Source: Theobroma cacao (lineage: Eukaryota; Streptophyta; Magnoliopsida; Malvales; Malvaceae). Taken from it: DNA of 64,000 bases. Shown piece by piece: positions 48,650-61,600 of the stretch. Numbering within the stretch: the first letter of the stretch is position 1; every line of letters starts with the position of its first letter. Below the pieces are notes generated by a model. The model was not told where the DNA came from, searched no databases, and was given only the letters and a program-made list of their open reading frames with translations. The translations under genes were made by a program, and so were the position numbers. The DNA lies in the NCBI RefSeq assembly GCF_000208745.1, contig NC_030855.1, forward strand, positions 17,979,503 to 18,043,502, in the 5' to 3' direction.

Positions 48650-50025
48650 GTGATATTATGTGTGGATCTTGTGGACTCACGTGTCAGTTATCAGCAGCCG
48701 CATGCAGGGCCTGTTGCCTTTAAACATGCTAGATTTTTCAAGAACGGTTTTGAAAGAAATGCCAACTTGTGTTTTTTGCTTTTGGGTCTAAAGGATCTGT
48801 TCATCAAAATCCAGAGAAGAGCATCATTGTCATTTCATGGAAAAGTTTGTGGATATTTTTTCATGCTCACCTTCTCCACTCTCCCATTGTACAGTTGCTT
48901 CATCACCAGGGTGATGCAATTAATAAGAAAAAATTTTATGTCCTTTAGTCTGTTGAAAAAAGAAAAGAAAATAAACCGTAGCTTAGAGCCTGAGGAGAAT
49001 TAATGTTGCCTAGTCATTTATGCGAAGGAGATTTTTTTTTTTTGTGTCTCAATAGTACAAACAAAGGAAGCAGAAACTTCAAAAATTAAGAAAATTAAAC
49101 CTTATTTTCATGTTTAATTTGGTTAGAAATATGTGTATCCCAAATTATGCAAATGGAATATATAATTTTACAGGTCATCAGTCTATATCAGGGAAGATGA
49201 AACTGTTCTTAGTTTTTTACCATCAAAATAAATGATCAATAAGTTGTTCCCAACATATAAGGCAAATGAACAATGAAGGGTGAAATCTTGTCCATAAATT
49301 ACATCAATTTAGTTTGTTGAAATGATCTTTTCCTCTTTAACTTTCGAAATATATATATAATTTGTCTCTAAAAAGTAATACAAGCTGGGAATTCACGTGA
49401 AGGCCTATGTTAGCCATATGCCCCTAGCCAACTGCCTTTTTCATTAGAAGACAACATTAAACGAAAGGAGGTTTCATTTTATGAATCAATCTCTGCACCA
49501 GAAGAACCTGAGAGCTTCACGAGAGCAGCAAGCTTAAAAACAAAAAAGAAAAGCAAAGAAGAAACGAAGCAGTAGCCACACGAGGGAGTGAGAGAGAAAG
49601 GTAGTTGAAGTTAGGTATTTGCATAAGGAAAAAAAGGGGCACACTAATTAATTAAAATTCAATTAAAGTAATGATATAAATAAATTATTCACATTTGTTT
49701 TGAAAAAGAGATGGAAAACGAAACTAGCTTTGGGTTTGTGGGTTTGATTGAGCTTCTACCCTGGATAATAGCGATGGGTGCATGGCAGGGGAGGGTTGGT
49801 TTTGTACTTTGGATAGATTTTGAGGGTTGACACTTTGCACGGTTGTACATGGCTAGACATACATGTGAAAGACAGTGAGATGATACAACTTCATACTGCT
49901 ACTTCAAATAATATATGCAGAAGAAGCTGGCTTTCAGTTTACGAGTGGGTGTGGGTAGTTGGGCAGGCCATTGAGTTTTTATTCTTTTTCAATTTATTAA
50001 TTTTAATTTAAACCGGTTAAATTTT
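48650..50025. other. Spacer upstream of the DUF1677 gene
   Basis: Distal promoter and intergenic sequence. An A-rich run and AG-rich patch (about 49540-49600) are the only features. The short plus-strand frames show no recognised domain. Confidence 0.55.
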
Positions 50026-50032
50026 TATTTTT

Positions 50033-51115
50033 AGATATATTGACATGACATTTTGATTAAGCTAACATTTTATTGATTGAGATAATGTGTTACTTTTTTA
50101 TTAATGTAATATTGATTATGTGTTAACATGTCATTTATCATATTGATGTGGCATTGATTGGATTGATAATAATTTGTACTGATGTGACAAGAAATGTTGA
50201 CATGATAAGAAATGTTTTCTTATTTTTGATAAAAATATAACAAGAAATGTTGACATGGTATTTTTTTTATAAATATGAGTAAGTAATTTAAGAATTCAAA
50301 AACAAAAAACTACATCTATTTATAAACTAAGTGTAGCAATTATCATCCATATTGCTAAATTAACACTAGTGCGTCTATTTGACACTAAAACATATGCCTT
50401 AATATTGCCCAAAAAAGTGTTCATTTTTTTTTTGTTCTTTTTTTCTTGAGAGAATTATTCACAATTTTATAAACAATATGAATAATATCCGGCACAATAT
50501 CCACACAAAGAACAAAGAAAGAATGCAGAGGGAAGAACAATACATGAGTATTTTCAATTGGGAAGAAGAAAAAGACGTGAAGACATTCATACAGTTGCTA
50601 AATCATGAGAATCATTTAGAAAATTTACATGAGTATTACCGAAATGACTTCTCAAGAATGAATTTCCTTTGCTTGCGCTTCTGAGTTTCCTCATAAGCCC
50701 GCTCATATTTCTAACCCAACACCTCTCACCGCAATAGACATGAGCCACCGTGAAGACCAGTCATCAATTCTCTATCCTCCTTAGGACCCATCATTATGTT
50801 CATTGCATGAGAGAACAAAAAGGCTCGACACTTTCAATCCTGAAAAGATTTCGACAACCACAGCATAATTTAAGTTAATTTAGGATTAAAGTGTTTTGGA
50901 TGTTTAATTTGAGTGATTTTCCAGCAGTAATCCTGTCAACAAATATCATGTCAACATTTCTCTTCATGTTAGCACGTGCCATTTTAACATAAACTATTAT
51001 CAATCTAATTAATACCACATCGTCTGCACGATAAATGCCATGTCAAGACATTATTAATCACATCGTCACAATTAATACCATGTCATTTATGTTCAAATGT
51101 CAAGTCAATATACTT
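50033..51115. mobile_element. Foldback-type element with about 230-bp inverted arms
   Basis: The left arm starts near 50033 (TATATTGACATGACATTT, then GTTAACATGTCATTTATC, ATGTGGCATTGATTGG, TTGATAATAATTTGTACTG, AATGTTGACATG) and the right arm carries the same blocks inverted: CATGTCAACATTTCTCTTC, TATTATCAATCTAATTAAT, GATAAATGCCATGTCA, AAATGTCAAGTCAATATA (end near 51115). The 600-bp centre includes one 68-codon frame of no known family. Mutator-like or foldback ancestry is possible; target duplication not identified. Confidence 0.7.
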
Positions 51116-51129
51116 AACGGTGGTATAAT

Positions 51130-53487
51130 ATAATTTTTATAAATTAACACTCGATAAATTAATAACTTTAATTAAATATTATTTTTAGTCGATCTTAACT
51201 TGGGATCAATGTAATAAATTAATAATTTGTTAAATTTATAAGGTAATACATTTAAAAAAAAACACATAGGTCTTACTTGATATATAAATTAATAATCTTC
51301 TTATATATCAAAATTATATATATACATAACTCAATTAATAGGCTTTTGTAAAATATGACTCCAATATTACTTGTTTTCTCTTAAAATTGATATGTCTCCT
51401 TAGACCTCATCTCTAACTTTTCTTAATGCATTAAAAAGCTTTGATGTAATGTTTTCGTATTATAAGAGAAAATTATGCACAATACATGTATTGAGTTCAA
51501 TGTTTTAAAAAAATATATTAAAAAATATCATCATAAATTAATTTTTTATTAATTGATATATAAATTAATAAATTATTAATTTATTGATTAATTAATAAAT
51601 TTTCATGATCTTAAAAGTATTAGTTTATACAGATTTATTTGTATTTAATGATTTTAGGATTTAAATTAAAAAAAATATAAAAACTCAATTTATATAAATT
51701 ATTATATATGAACTAAATCTATATATTTTTTTTTACGATACAGGGACTAAGACCAAAATTTTTTCAAAAAATAAAGTTTTCCAATAACCACAAATCATCA
51801 CAAGGTACCACAGAGAAAAGGTGAAGAGGAAAAAGAGTTTTTTTTTAGTATTTATATTAGGTGGGCTGAACGGCACCATTGAATTGGAGTGGCAGGTAGG
51901 GAAAAAAAAAAAAGAAAAGAAGGAGGCGGGCCGTATCACCTCGGCCCAATTTGAATTAGCCTTGAGTCCATCAAATTGGTGACACCCGATTAGCAGTTCA
52001 AATACTTAGCCCGTTTTTATATATTTTATTTTGTTTTGTCTATTTAATTTCTAATTTTTATGCATGAATTAAATAAATGAAATTAGGAAAGGAAGTAGGA
52101 AAAGAAAGAGAGAGTGAGGGCAAAATTTTATTTGTTTTATAATATGATTAAATAAAATCATTTAAAAGTTAACCTTTTTCTTTAATAATTAGTAATAGAT
52201 AGTTGTTTATTAACAATCAAATAAAAACTTTTTAATAAAAATAATTTAATTTTTAAGTTCATATCTTAAATGATTATTTGAATTCAAAATTACATTATTA
52301 TCATTAAAAGAATTTGACAACATGAAAATTAATATATTTTTACCATGAATATTAATATATCACTACAACATAAATGGGTTTTAACTACACTATTTTAGCT
52401 GCATTTTCATTTTTACATTTAAAGAATTTAAATTTTATAATTTAAATACATTTTTTATTTTACAAATCATAAAAAATTCAATACGTTTTATGTTTCCTTT
52501 TTTTACTAACTCTAGTCTCTCTTTCTTTTAAATTTGAAATCTTTTGAAATGTAGCAAAAAATGTTGAGTCAAAACTTTTCAATATTTAAACCTCGAAAAA
52601 CACCAATTCCTTCGAAACCTAGACCCCAAATTCTATAATTATTTGTCTTCCCCATAATCAAAACCCTAATCCATATTCCTTTAAAAATTCCCCTTTTGTA
52701 CAACAAGATGTAGGGTTCTTTAAACATTAAAAGTGTCTTTATCTAAAAATTGACAATCACATAAAGAAAGAACATTTACCTTCCCTTTTCTCGCCGCCAT
52801 TCATGTCGTCGGCTATTGTTGAAAACCCTTCTTTCTTCTCCTTTCTCTGCCTTCTATCTTTTTACCCATCTTTCTCCATATATTTTTGTGGATTGCGGAT
52901 TTACTTTACTTTAAACTATGTTCTTTATATCTTTTTTTTTTCATCAATCTCTCTCTCTCTCTCTTTATTTTCTACTTGATGGTAGTTAATGTTTTCTCTT
53001 TTATTTATTTGATTGTAGTTAACGTAGGTAAGTTTCTGGTGCTTTTGTCCTCTGATTTCTTTTTGTGTTTTAGTCATTTTCATTTTGTTACTTTGTTTGT
53101 TAAGAAAAAATCTTTTGGATTCTAAATTGAAGTTCTCTGAAGAATTAATATTATTCAACATTTTATGTCATTTTTTATTGTAATTTTAGTATTTAGGTTT
53201 TTATTTAACATTTTACATATAAATAATAGGCTTAAAGGTGTTGATTTGAAGTACCTCTGATTTTTTAGGTTTTGGTTACTTACTCTATTATTAATAATTA
53301 ATAATGGTGATTCAAGTTGTAGATGTTATACTTTTAAACCCTGTAATGTTTTACAATTCAAATTTTTGTAACTTGCCTAGTTTTCAAGCATGCTATTGAA
53401 GTTTGAATAATTGGTTTTATGTTGCTATCTTCTATAATACAAACTATGCATCATATATTTTTGTGTTTATATATACATATTATATGT
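51130..53487. other. AT-rich spacer, possible decayed gene 5' end
   Basis: No supported gene. AT-rich with T/A runs. Positions 52780-52960 are less AT-rich (CTTTTCTCGCCGCCATTCATG, then a CTCTCT run at about 52952-52964) and could be the first exon or leader of a gene whose later exon-like piece lies at 55283; not demonstrated. Confidence 0.4.
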
Positions 53488-54731
53488 AAGGATTTATAAT
53501 TGATGTACTGACAGTCTATAACTTCTATAAATTATCAGCTTATTAAAATGAGCCACCTCATTAATGAGGTAAAATAAATCACTTTTAAGGACTTAGAATT
53601 AAATATTAAAAAATTTATAATAGTTAATTAAATAAAAAAATAAAATATTTTTACTTTTCTCTCTCCCAACCATTCTTTTTCTTGTCTCGTCTTTTCTATT
53701 TCTTTCCAATTCTGTCATCTTTTTCTTCTTTTAAAATTAGGTTTTGCAAAATTTTATAACCTTAAGAGCAATTTTTAGATTTTTCTCTTATTCTTTAGAG
53801 ATTGAGAAAACAAGATTTAAATAAATAAATAAATCTTATTAGTAGAATTTTGTTTAGTCAACAATTTTGCTTCTAAATAATAGGATTAAGTTCAAAATTG
53901 TTCTTTTTCCGCTAGTATTATGTTTTTTTCCCTTTGAATGCACTCATAAAACTCCAAATTTTTATCAAAACCAAAATTCTTTTGAGACGTTACTTAACCA
54001 TTTTAATAAAACCCAAAATGCTAATTAATTTAAACCTATGATGTTAAACTAAATCACATGATTTTTTATATTTAAACCAAAATCATTGTTTATATGATAT
54101 ATTATATAAAATTTTAATTTTTAATTAAACCCCTCGTTTCAAGATATTCAAGATTTTAAATGAAGATCAGTCATTTTTTTGATGGGATGTTACTAACCAT
54201 TTTACAAGGGTTTCAAAATCAAGTATTTAAGCGAAAGTGAATTTTTATTTTCAACGTTATGATAAAGGAGGGTGGGATATGGCTTATAGGAAAAGAACAA
54301 TTTTTGGCTTAATCTTGTTAATAAAAATTTGCTTATAAGATTTATATATTTAAATTTTGTTTTCTCATTTTTTTTTGAAAGATATGTTTCCTCAAATCTC
54401 TCTTAGGGTTTCAAAAAAAAATAAAAAAATAATCTAAAAGTTGCTCATGAAGTTGTAGAATTTTGCAAAACTTAATTTTAATGGAAGAATAAGAGGAAAA
54501 GGAGATGATGGAGTGGGGGAGAGATAAAAGAGGAAAACAAGAAAAAGAATTATCTAGAGAGATATAAAAGTGAAAATATTTTTTGATTTAATTAATCACT
54601 ATAAACTTTTCAACATTTAATTTTAAGTCCCTAAAGATTTTTTATTTTACCTCATTAACAAGGTGGCATATTTTGGTGGGTTGACGGTGTATAAAAGTTA
54701 TACATTATCAGTGCATCAAATATTAACCCTT
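53488..54731. mobile_element. Long-inverted-repeat (Mutator-like or foldback) element
   Basis: About 1244 bp with inverted arms of 200 bp or more. Left arm: TTGATGTACTGACAGTCTAT, ATGAGCCACCTCATTAATGA, GGTAAAATAAATCAC, TTAAGGACTTAGAATTAAAT. Right arm, inverted: TTGATGCACTGATAATGTAT, ACCGTCAACCCACC, GCCACCTTGTTAATGAGGT, TTAGGGACTTAAAATTAAAT. The six bases ATATGT flank both ends (53482-53487 and 54732-54737), a possible but short target duplication. No open frame inside, so it depends on enzymes supplied elsewhere. Confidence 0.78.
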
Positions 54732-55282
54732 ATATGTAAATATGTGTAGGGATTGAGGGAGGTAAGGGATGTAGTTAAGGCCTTGGCTATATGTATACAA
54801 ATTTTCATAAACAGATAATTTTAGGCTATTCCATCTATTAGCACTTTGCTTTGTTCCTTAAATACTGTTTGTGATATCTTTATAAATTTACATTTTCTTA
54901 TTATCTCTTATTTGATTAAAGCTAAAGTGGAAATATAGTTTGGCATGTCACTTTCAATGTTTTAGCATTGAAATATTTAATTAAAGTTAAGGGGTAATTT
55001 AAAGATAATGTTTTACTTGGTATATTGTTAAGTAACTTTGGTTTAAGTAATTTAACTAGAATGTTACAATGGAAACAAAAAGGTAAGGAAATGATAGAAG
55101 ATTAAGGGGTTATATTGCTGTTAACTTGTTTTGATAGTATGATCCAAATAAATACAACCTTATAATTGATTTATGATGTTGCTTTTCCTTTACATTTTTC
55201 CCCTTCTCTTCCATTATATACTTGAGTTTTTTTTTTTTATATGGTAGAGATTACATATAAAAGTTGCTGTCTACATTTGCAG

Positions 55283-55394
55283 TTTTTAAATCTAATTTGA
55301 TGGCTAAACTTAACGAAACTGTTAAATCACTGGATGAAGATAACTAGAGGTTTGAAGGTCCTCATTCTCGCATCCACCTTATGTCAAGACTGGG
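55283..55394 (+). pseudogene. Exon-like fragment with an internal stop
   Basis: A stretch bounded by a good acceptor (CTACATTTGCAG) and a donor-like G|GTTAGT reads MAKLNETVKSLDEDN, stop, RFEGPHSRIHLMSRLG in one frame. Composition is coding-like amid AT-rich sequence. I do not recognise the protein. The Tat/Ogre LTR begins about 75 bp downstream, and a foldback element lies upstream, so this may be the surviving exon of a gene broken by transposons. Confidence 0.35.
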
Positions 55395-55469
55395 TTAGTT
55401 CTTCAATTCATTGGACATCAATTGCCTTCTCACTTTTGTTACATCCTGTACATTCCTATGGATTATTAC

Positions 55470-57490
55470 TGTCGTGACGTGCGGGTCCGGGAACCCGTCA
55501 GCCAGACGCGGGCGAAAATTAAATCTCTTTAGGAGTCGCCACCAATCTTTTTTATCTAAGGTGTGATTGGTCATCTATTAACCCGATTCTAATCGACGAA
55601 GTCCTAAATTAATTTTAGGCCCGTCGAAAGAACGAGAACTGGTCTACATTTTTAGAGATGGGTTAGCGAGTGCGGTTACGCACGGAGAAGGGTTAGCACC
55701 TCCGTGGCGCCCGTTCCACGAACGGTATCATTTAATCTTAAGTTATCTTAATATAGCCTTTTCTTAATTTAATCCATATTTTATTAATTAAATTTTTATT
55801 AAATTGACAGACTGAGTTTTTTATTTGGTTTTACGTATGCACATGATGCAAGCGTAAAATGATGTTATGACTTGTTTATTTTAAATGATGGAGTCGGTAA
55901 TCTTTTATTGGAAAATTATTCGAAGACCATCCCAACGCTTTGGTGAAGTCTCGAAATTCTCCTCACCTATAGATATCCCCGGAAGAACTCGTCTCTACAA
56001 GCTCCCCGGGGAAATCCCATCATCGGGATTCCCGCGCCATTTGCAAAATAAGAGTGACATGCAATGACAGTATAAAATGATGGAATCTATATGACCGTAT
56101 TTATTAATTAGTTGATTGGTAATAATAACATGTTTAATACTTTCGGGCAATTTATTGACTTATTCATATATTTATCATTATTATTTATTATTATTCATCA
56201 TATATATTTTTTCTTGAAACAAACATTATTCGGATTAATGGGTATAAGGGTATAGAATCCGGATTTATCTCGACGCTTCGGTGAAAATCCGTTTCGAACT
56301 CCGCACTTAAGTGACCCACCCGAAAGAGACAACTCTTTGCCCTTCATAGGTGAAATTTTTTTTTTAAATAATCATTTCATTTATTTATTATTATTATTAT
56401 TATTATTTTTTATTATCTTTACTATCATTATTATTTTCTGATTTTTTAATATTAAAAATAAATATTCATATTATATATATATATATATATATATATTTCT
56501 TTCCTAAAAAAAATAAATGCATTTTAATTAAAATGGGCTAGACCCAACACTAACTAAAACAAACCCAAGCAAAATAGAAAAGGGTTATACCTTGTTGGGC
56601 TGCGATTGGCCCAATTCGGTGGCCTGCAGAAGCCCAAATCTACTACGCCCGGCCTACTTCTGGAAGCCCACGAGGTAGGACTCAACACGCACCGTTTGGT
56701 GCCTGCAAAGCCACTCAAAACGACGCCGTTTTGACACTCTCCCCTTTTAAAATTCTGACTCTACAACGGGACCGTTTTGAAACCTGACCCCTAAGTATTT
56801 AACCCCTTTTTCTCTCTTTCTCTCTTCATTTTCATCCCTCACTTTCTATCTCTAGCGGCGGCACTCTCCACCTTCTCTCTAGCTCCAGCCGTCGGTCAAC
56901 TCCCTCTCTTCTCCTTTTCTTTCTCCGACGCCTCTTCTACACTTTCCTTACTGCCGAAGATCGGCGAAACCAGATCTCGAATCCCCCTTTCTCTATCACA
57001 AATCGGCCGATCTAAACCTCCAAAAATTTCCCTTTTTGTTCTACCGGCCACCCACTACCTTTCTCTCCTGTCGCCGGCTGCCTACCGTACCAGCCAAATC
57101 ACGATTTTTCACTCCCCCTAAACTCCTTCCTCCCTCATTTTTCAAATCTAACTCCTTTTTCTTTTTTGCTTTGTGTTTGTTTTTTTTTGTTTCTGTGGTT
57201 AGGTATTTTGTTTGCTGGTAGATCTAGGGATTTTTTTTTGTTTTTGTTGTCTGTTGCTTGTTTGGATTTTCCAGGTAGTTTTTAAAGAGCCGGGTTGTCC
57301 AAAAATTTGGACAACCCGGCGAGGGGGTTCTGGCATCAGGGAGTTGGTGGCCAGAACCCCATCACGCGTGGTGGTTGGGGAAAGGATAACCCATTTTTTT
57401 TATATTTTTTTTATATTTTTTCATGTTTTAGTTTATTTTATGAAAATTTATTTATTTATTTATTATTACACTTTTTTTTAGGTGTCTACA
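55470..57490 (-). repeat. 3' LTR of the Tat/Ogre element
   Basis: 2021 bp, beginning TGTAGACACC and ending GTCACGACA on the minus strand, so both ends keep TG...CA. Inside are short microsatellites ((ATT)n near 56383-56408, (TA)n near 56474-56495), GC-rich blocks (CGGGTTCGCCACC-like) and a CT-rich zone near 56810-56960. Its partner LTR lies outside the window, so the insertion cannot be dated here. Confidence 0.9.
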
Positions 57491-58650
57491 GTTGCCCCTT
57501 TTTGTACATTCTTGAGAATCAAGGATAGTGCAAAGACGTAGACACCACATTTGGCTTATCTCAAAGCCAGTTGGTTTAATCAAATCGATCTAGACTCGAC
57601 TTATTTCAAAATAAGTTCGATTTAAAGAAAAATAAAATTTCTAGACTTGATCTAGGCTTGACCCATGTTAGAACAAATTCAATTAAAATTCCTTGGTTTA
57701 ATCTAGGCTCGACCTATCTCACAACAGGTTCGATCTAAAAAATTTCTTTAATGATAACTTAATTGAAATAACATGAAATGAAAAGACTCAAATCCTTCCA
57801 TTGAAGTTTTACAATCTCAACCCTTTAGGTCGAGTGACTTTCTACCTTCGACGCTTGGGACATGAACTAATTTTGATTCTTGTCGAGTGCATGGCTAGGC
57901 ATGTATGCATGTATGCATGATTGACATGATTGAATGCTTTTCATGTTTACGATTCATTAAGGTTCCAAGACCTTCCTCTTGCTTCATCCGATTTTTCACT
58001 GCAACTTTCGATCTTCTTTGCCTGTTTTCTTTCCTTCTGTAGAATTCAGGTAACTCCAGACTTTCCCTTAAGTACCCTCTCCTTTGACATTTGACTTTGC
58101 CTTAGGTTCAGGGCTCTGCCATTCTTTTTTCATCCTTAAGTCTTTTGCTGAACAATGAGTGTAATTTCTTGCTTAATTAGTTTATTTCTTTTACCAATCA
58201 TCATTCATTTCCATGACAATCATTATGTGAATCATGGGATGGTAAATAACGAAAGAGTTGAAATAAAGAGGCGAAGAAAAACTTCATATATGAGGAATCA
58301 AATAGTTCAAGGTAAACAGAATTTACAGGGCAGACATTAGATCTTTTAAATAATGAACACCCAGACCACTAAGAGAAAACAATCTGATATTCGATTTCAA
58401 GAATTGTCCTTGATTGATGCTTTGATCAAATCTGTAGGTTGCAGATTCCTTAGCTTCCCCTTCTTTGTGAAATTGTGGAGCTCCATCCATGGTGTATTTA
58501 GGCTGACATCCCCAAATTCCATTCTATCTTCCTGTTTTTCGGCCTCAAGCCGCCCTTTTTCGGGTTTTCGGCATGAGCCTCCTCCCTTAGGTACGAGCTG
58601 CCCTTTTCGGGTTTTCAGCCCGAACCCCTTTCCTTTTTTTTTTTTTTTTG
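57491..58650 (-). other. 3' spacer of the Tat/Ogre element with tandem repeats
   Basis: Non-coding stretch between the integrase stop and the LTR. Two repeat families are visible: three diverged copies of a unit containing GGTTTAATC..TCTAG(A/G)CT(C/T)GAC..TTCGAT(T/C)TAAA at about 57568-57745, and two copies of a unit with CTGCCCTTTTCGGGTTTTC at about 58550-58620. Tandem repeats in this position are a regular feature of Tat-group elements. The purine tract is at its left end. Confidence 0.7.
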
Positions 58651-61600
58651 TTAGGCATAGTACTTCTTCACCGCATCCGCATTTATTGGATTAGGCAGAT
58701 CTCCCCCATCCATGTCAGCCAAAATCAAAGCTCCTCCTGAAAAAGCCTTCTTTACCACGTATGGCCCTTCCCAATTCGGCATCCATTTTCCCCGAAAATC
58801 AGTTTGATTAGGGAGTATTCTCTTGAGAACCAACTCTCCTTCTCGGAACTGCCTGGGATGAACTTTTTTCTCGTATGCTCGCATCATCCTTCGTTGGTAC
58901 ATCTGACCATGACAAAGAGCCGCCAGCCTTTTCTCCTCAATCAGATTCAACTGTTCGTAGCGGGAGCGGACCCACTCAGCATCTTCCAATTCTGTTTCCA
59001 TCAACACCCTCAATGATGGGATTTCTACTTCAACAGGTAGGACTGCTTCTGCACCGTATACTAATGAGTACGGAGTTGCCCCGGTGGAGGTACGCACAGA
59101 AGTTCGATATGCATGTAGGGCAAACGGAAGTTTCTCATGCCAGTCTTTATAAACTTCAGTCATCTTTTCGACAATCTTCTTGATGTTTTTGTTGGCTGCC
59201 TCTACCGCTCCGTTCATCTTCGGACGGTAAGTTGTCGAGTTATGATGCTTGATCTTGAATTTAGCGCAAACATCCTTCACCATCGCACCATTCAAATTGC
59301 TTGCGTTATCCGTAATGATCCTTTCTGGAAGTCCATACCGACATATGATCTCCTTTTGGATGAACCTACACACCACCTTTTGTGTCACATTGGCATAGGA
59401 GGCTGCTTCTACCCATTTCGTGAAATAATCAATGGCCACCAATATGAATCGATGTCCATTAGAGGCTTTTGGCGTAATAAGTCCAATCACGTCCATTCCC
59501 CACATTGAAAATGGCCAAGGTGCTGTGAAAACATGCAATGGGGCTGGTGGAGCATGGATCCTATCAGCGTATACTTGACACTTGTGGCATTTTCGAGCAA
59601 AGTTTATGCAGTCTGATTCCAATGTCAACCAATAATAACCAGCTCTCATAATTTGTCTAGCCAACATATGTCCATTAGCATGAGCTCCACAAGTTCCTTC
59701 GTGGACTTCTTTCATTATTTTGTTGGCTTCCGCAACATCCACACATCTCAAGAGTACTTGGTCTCGACTCCTTTTGTAGAGCACTTCTCCGCTAAGGAAG
59801 AAACCCATTGCTAATCTTCGAAGAGTTCGCTTGTCATTATCGGTGACATTCTCAGGATATGCCTGGTGCTTGATGTATTGCCTGATATCATGATACCACG
59901 GCCTACCATCAACCTCTTCTTCAACATTTAGGCAGTGTGCGGAGACTTCACGAACTTCTAAATCAAAAGGGCGTACATCGGCCGCCTCTTTTATTTTGAA
60001 CATCGCTGCGAGGGTGGCCAAAGCATCAGCAATCTGATTCTCTTCTCGAGGCAAATGGTTGAAGCTGATTTCTTTGAACTGTTTGCTTAATTCTGTAACC
60101 AGCTTTTTATATGGAACTAGTTTAGGATCTCTAGTTTCCCATTCACCTTTCATTTGACATATCACTAAAGCCGAATCTCCGTAAACATCTATCGCGTCAA
60201 CCTTCATATCAATTGCTGCTTGTAATCCCATTACCAACGCCTCATACTCCGCCATATTGTTAGTACAATTGAAATTCAATCTCGCCGTGGCTGGATAGTA
60301 CTTTCCGTTTGGAGAAATCAACACTGCCCCAATTCCGTGCCCCAAAGCATTGGATGCTCCATCAAAATACACCTTCCATGGATTAAGTTCATTGGGACTA
60401 ACCTCTTCTATATGCAAGACGGCCATCAAATCTTCATCTGGAAAATCGAAACTTACAGATTCATAATCCTCATTAGCTCGATCTGCAAGGAAATCGGCGA
60501 TGGCGCTCCCTTTGATTGATTTTTGGGACACATACACAATGTCATACTCAGACAATAGCACTTGCCATCGAGCTATTCTTCCGGACAGGCAGGGTTTTTC
60601 AAAAATATACTTGATGGGATCTAATTTCGCCACCAACCATGTTGTGTGATACAACATATACTGCCGGAGCCTCTGAGCGGTCCATGCTAGTGCACAACAC
60701 ATCTTTTCGAGCGCAGAATATTTGGACTCATACTCCATGAATTTCTTGCTCAAGTAATATACGGCTCGTTCTTTCTTCCCAGTTTCATCATGTTGTCCCA
60801 ATACACATCCCATAGAATTCTTGTTCACAGTCAAATACAGAATGAGAGGTTTTTCGACCGTCGGTGGCATCAACACCGGTGGATTTGTGAGATATTCTTT
60901 GATTTTATCAAAGGCTATTTGACATTCTTCATTCCACTCTCCTGGGTCTCGTTTTCGAAGCAGCTTGAAGATTGGATCACATTTGCAGGTGAGCTGGGAT
61001 ATAAATCGAGCAATGTAATTCAGCCTCCCTAAAAATCCTCTCACTTCTTTTTGCGTTTTGGGAGGTGGTAGCTCTTGAATAGCTCGTATTTTATCCGGGT
61101 CCACTTCGATTCCTTTTTCACTGACTATGAACCCCAACAATTTCCCAGAGGTTACACCGAAAGTGCATTTTGCAGGATTCAACTTGAGCTGGAACTTCCG
61201 CAATCTCTCGAACAGTTTCTTGAGATTGACAGTATGATCCCTTTCTGTATGAGATTTTGCAATCATGTCATCCACGTATACCTCTATCTCTTTATGCATC
61301 ATATCGTGGAACAAAGCTACCATTGCCCTTTGGTAAGTGGCGCCTGCATTCTTCAATCCAAATGGCATTACTTTGTAACAAAACGTTCCCCACATGGTCA
61401 CGAACGTTGTTTTTTCCATATCTTCGGGTGCCATCTTAATCTGATTGTAACCAGAAAAGCCATCCATGAATGAGAACAAAGCATGTTTTGCCGTGTTGTC
61501 CACAAGAGTATCAATATGTGGCAAAGGGAAGCTATCCTTCGGACTCGCTCTGTTCAAATCCCTATAATCGACGCACATTCGAACTTTTCCATCCTTCTTA

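Noticed and set aside
52362..52384. CACTACAAC, resembling the end of a CACTA transposon
   Set aside because: No matching inverted end (TTGTAGTG) was found at a plausible distance and no transposase is nearby.
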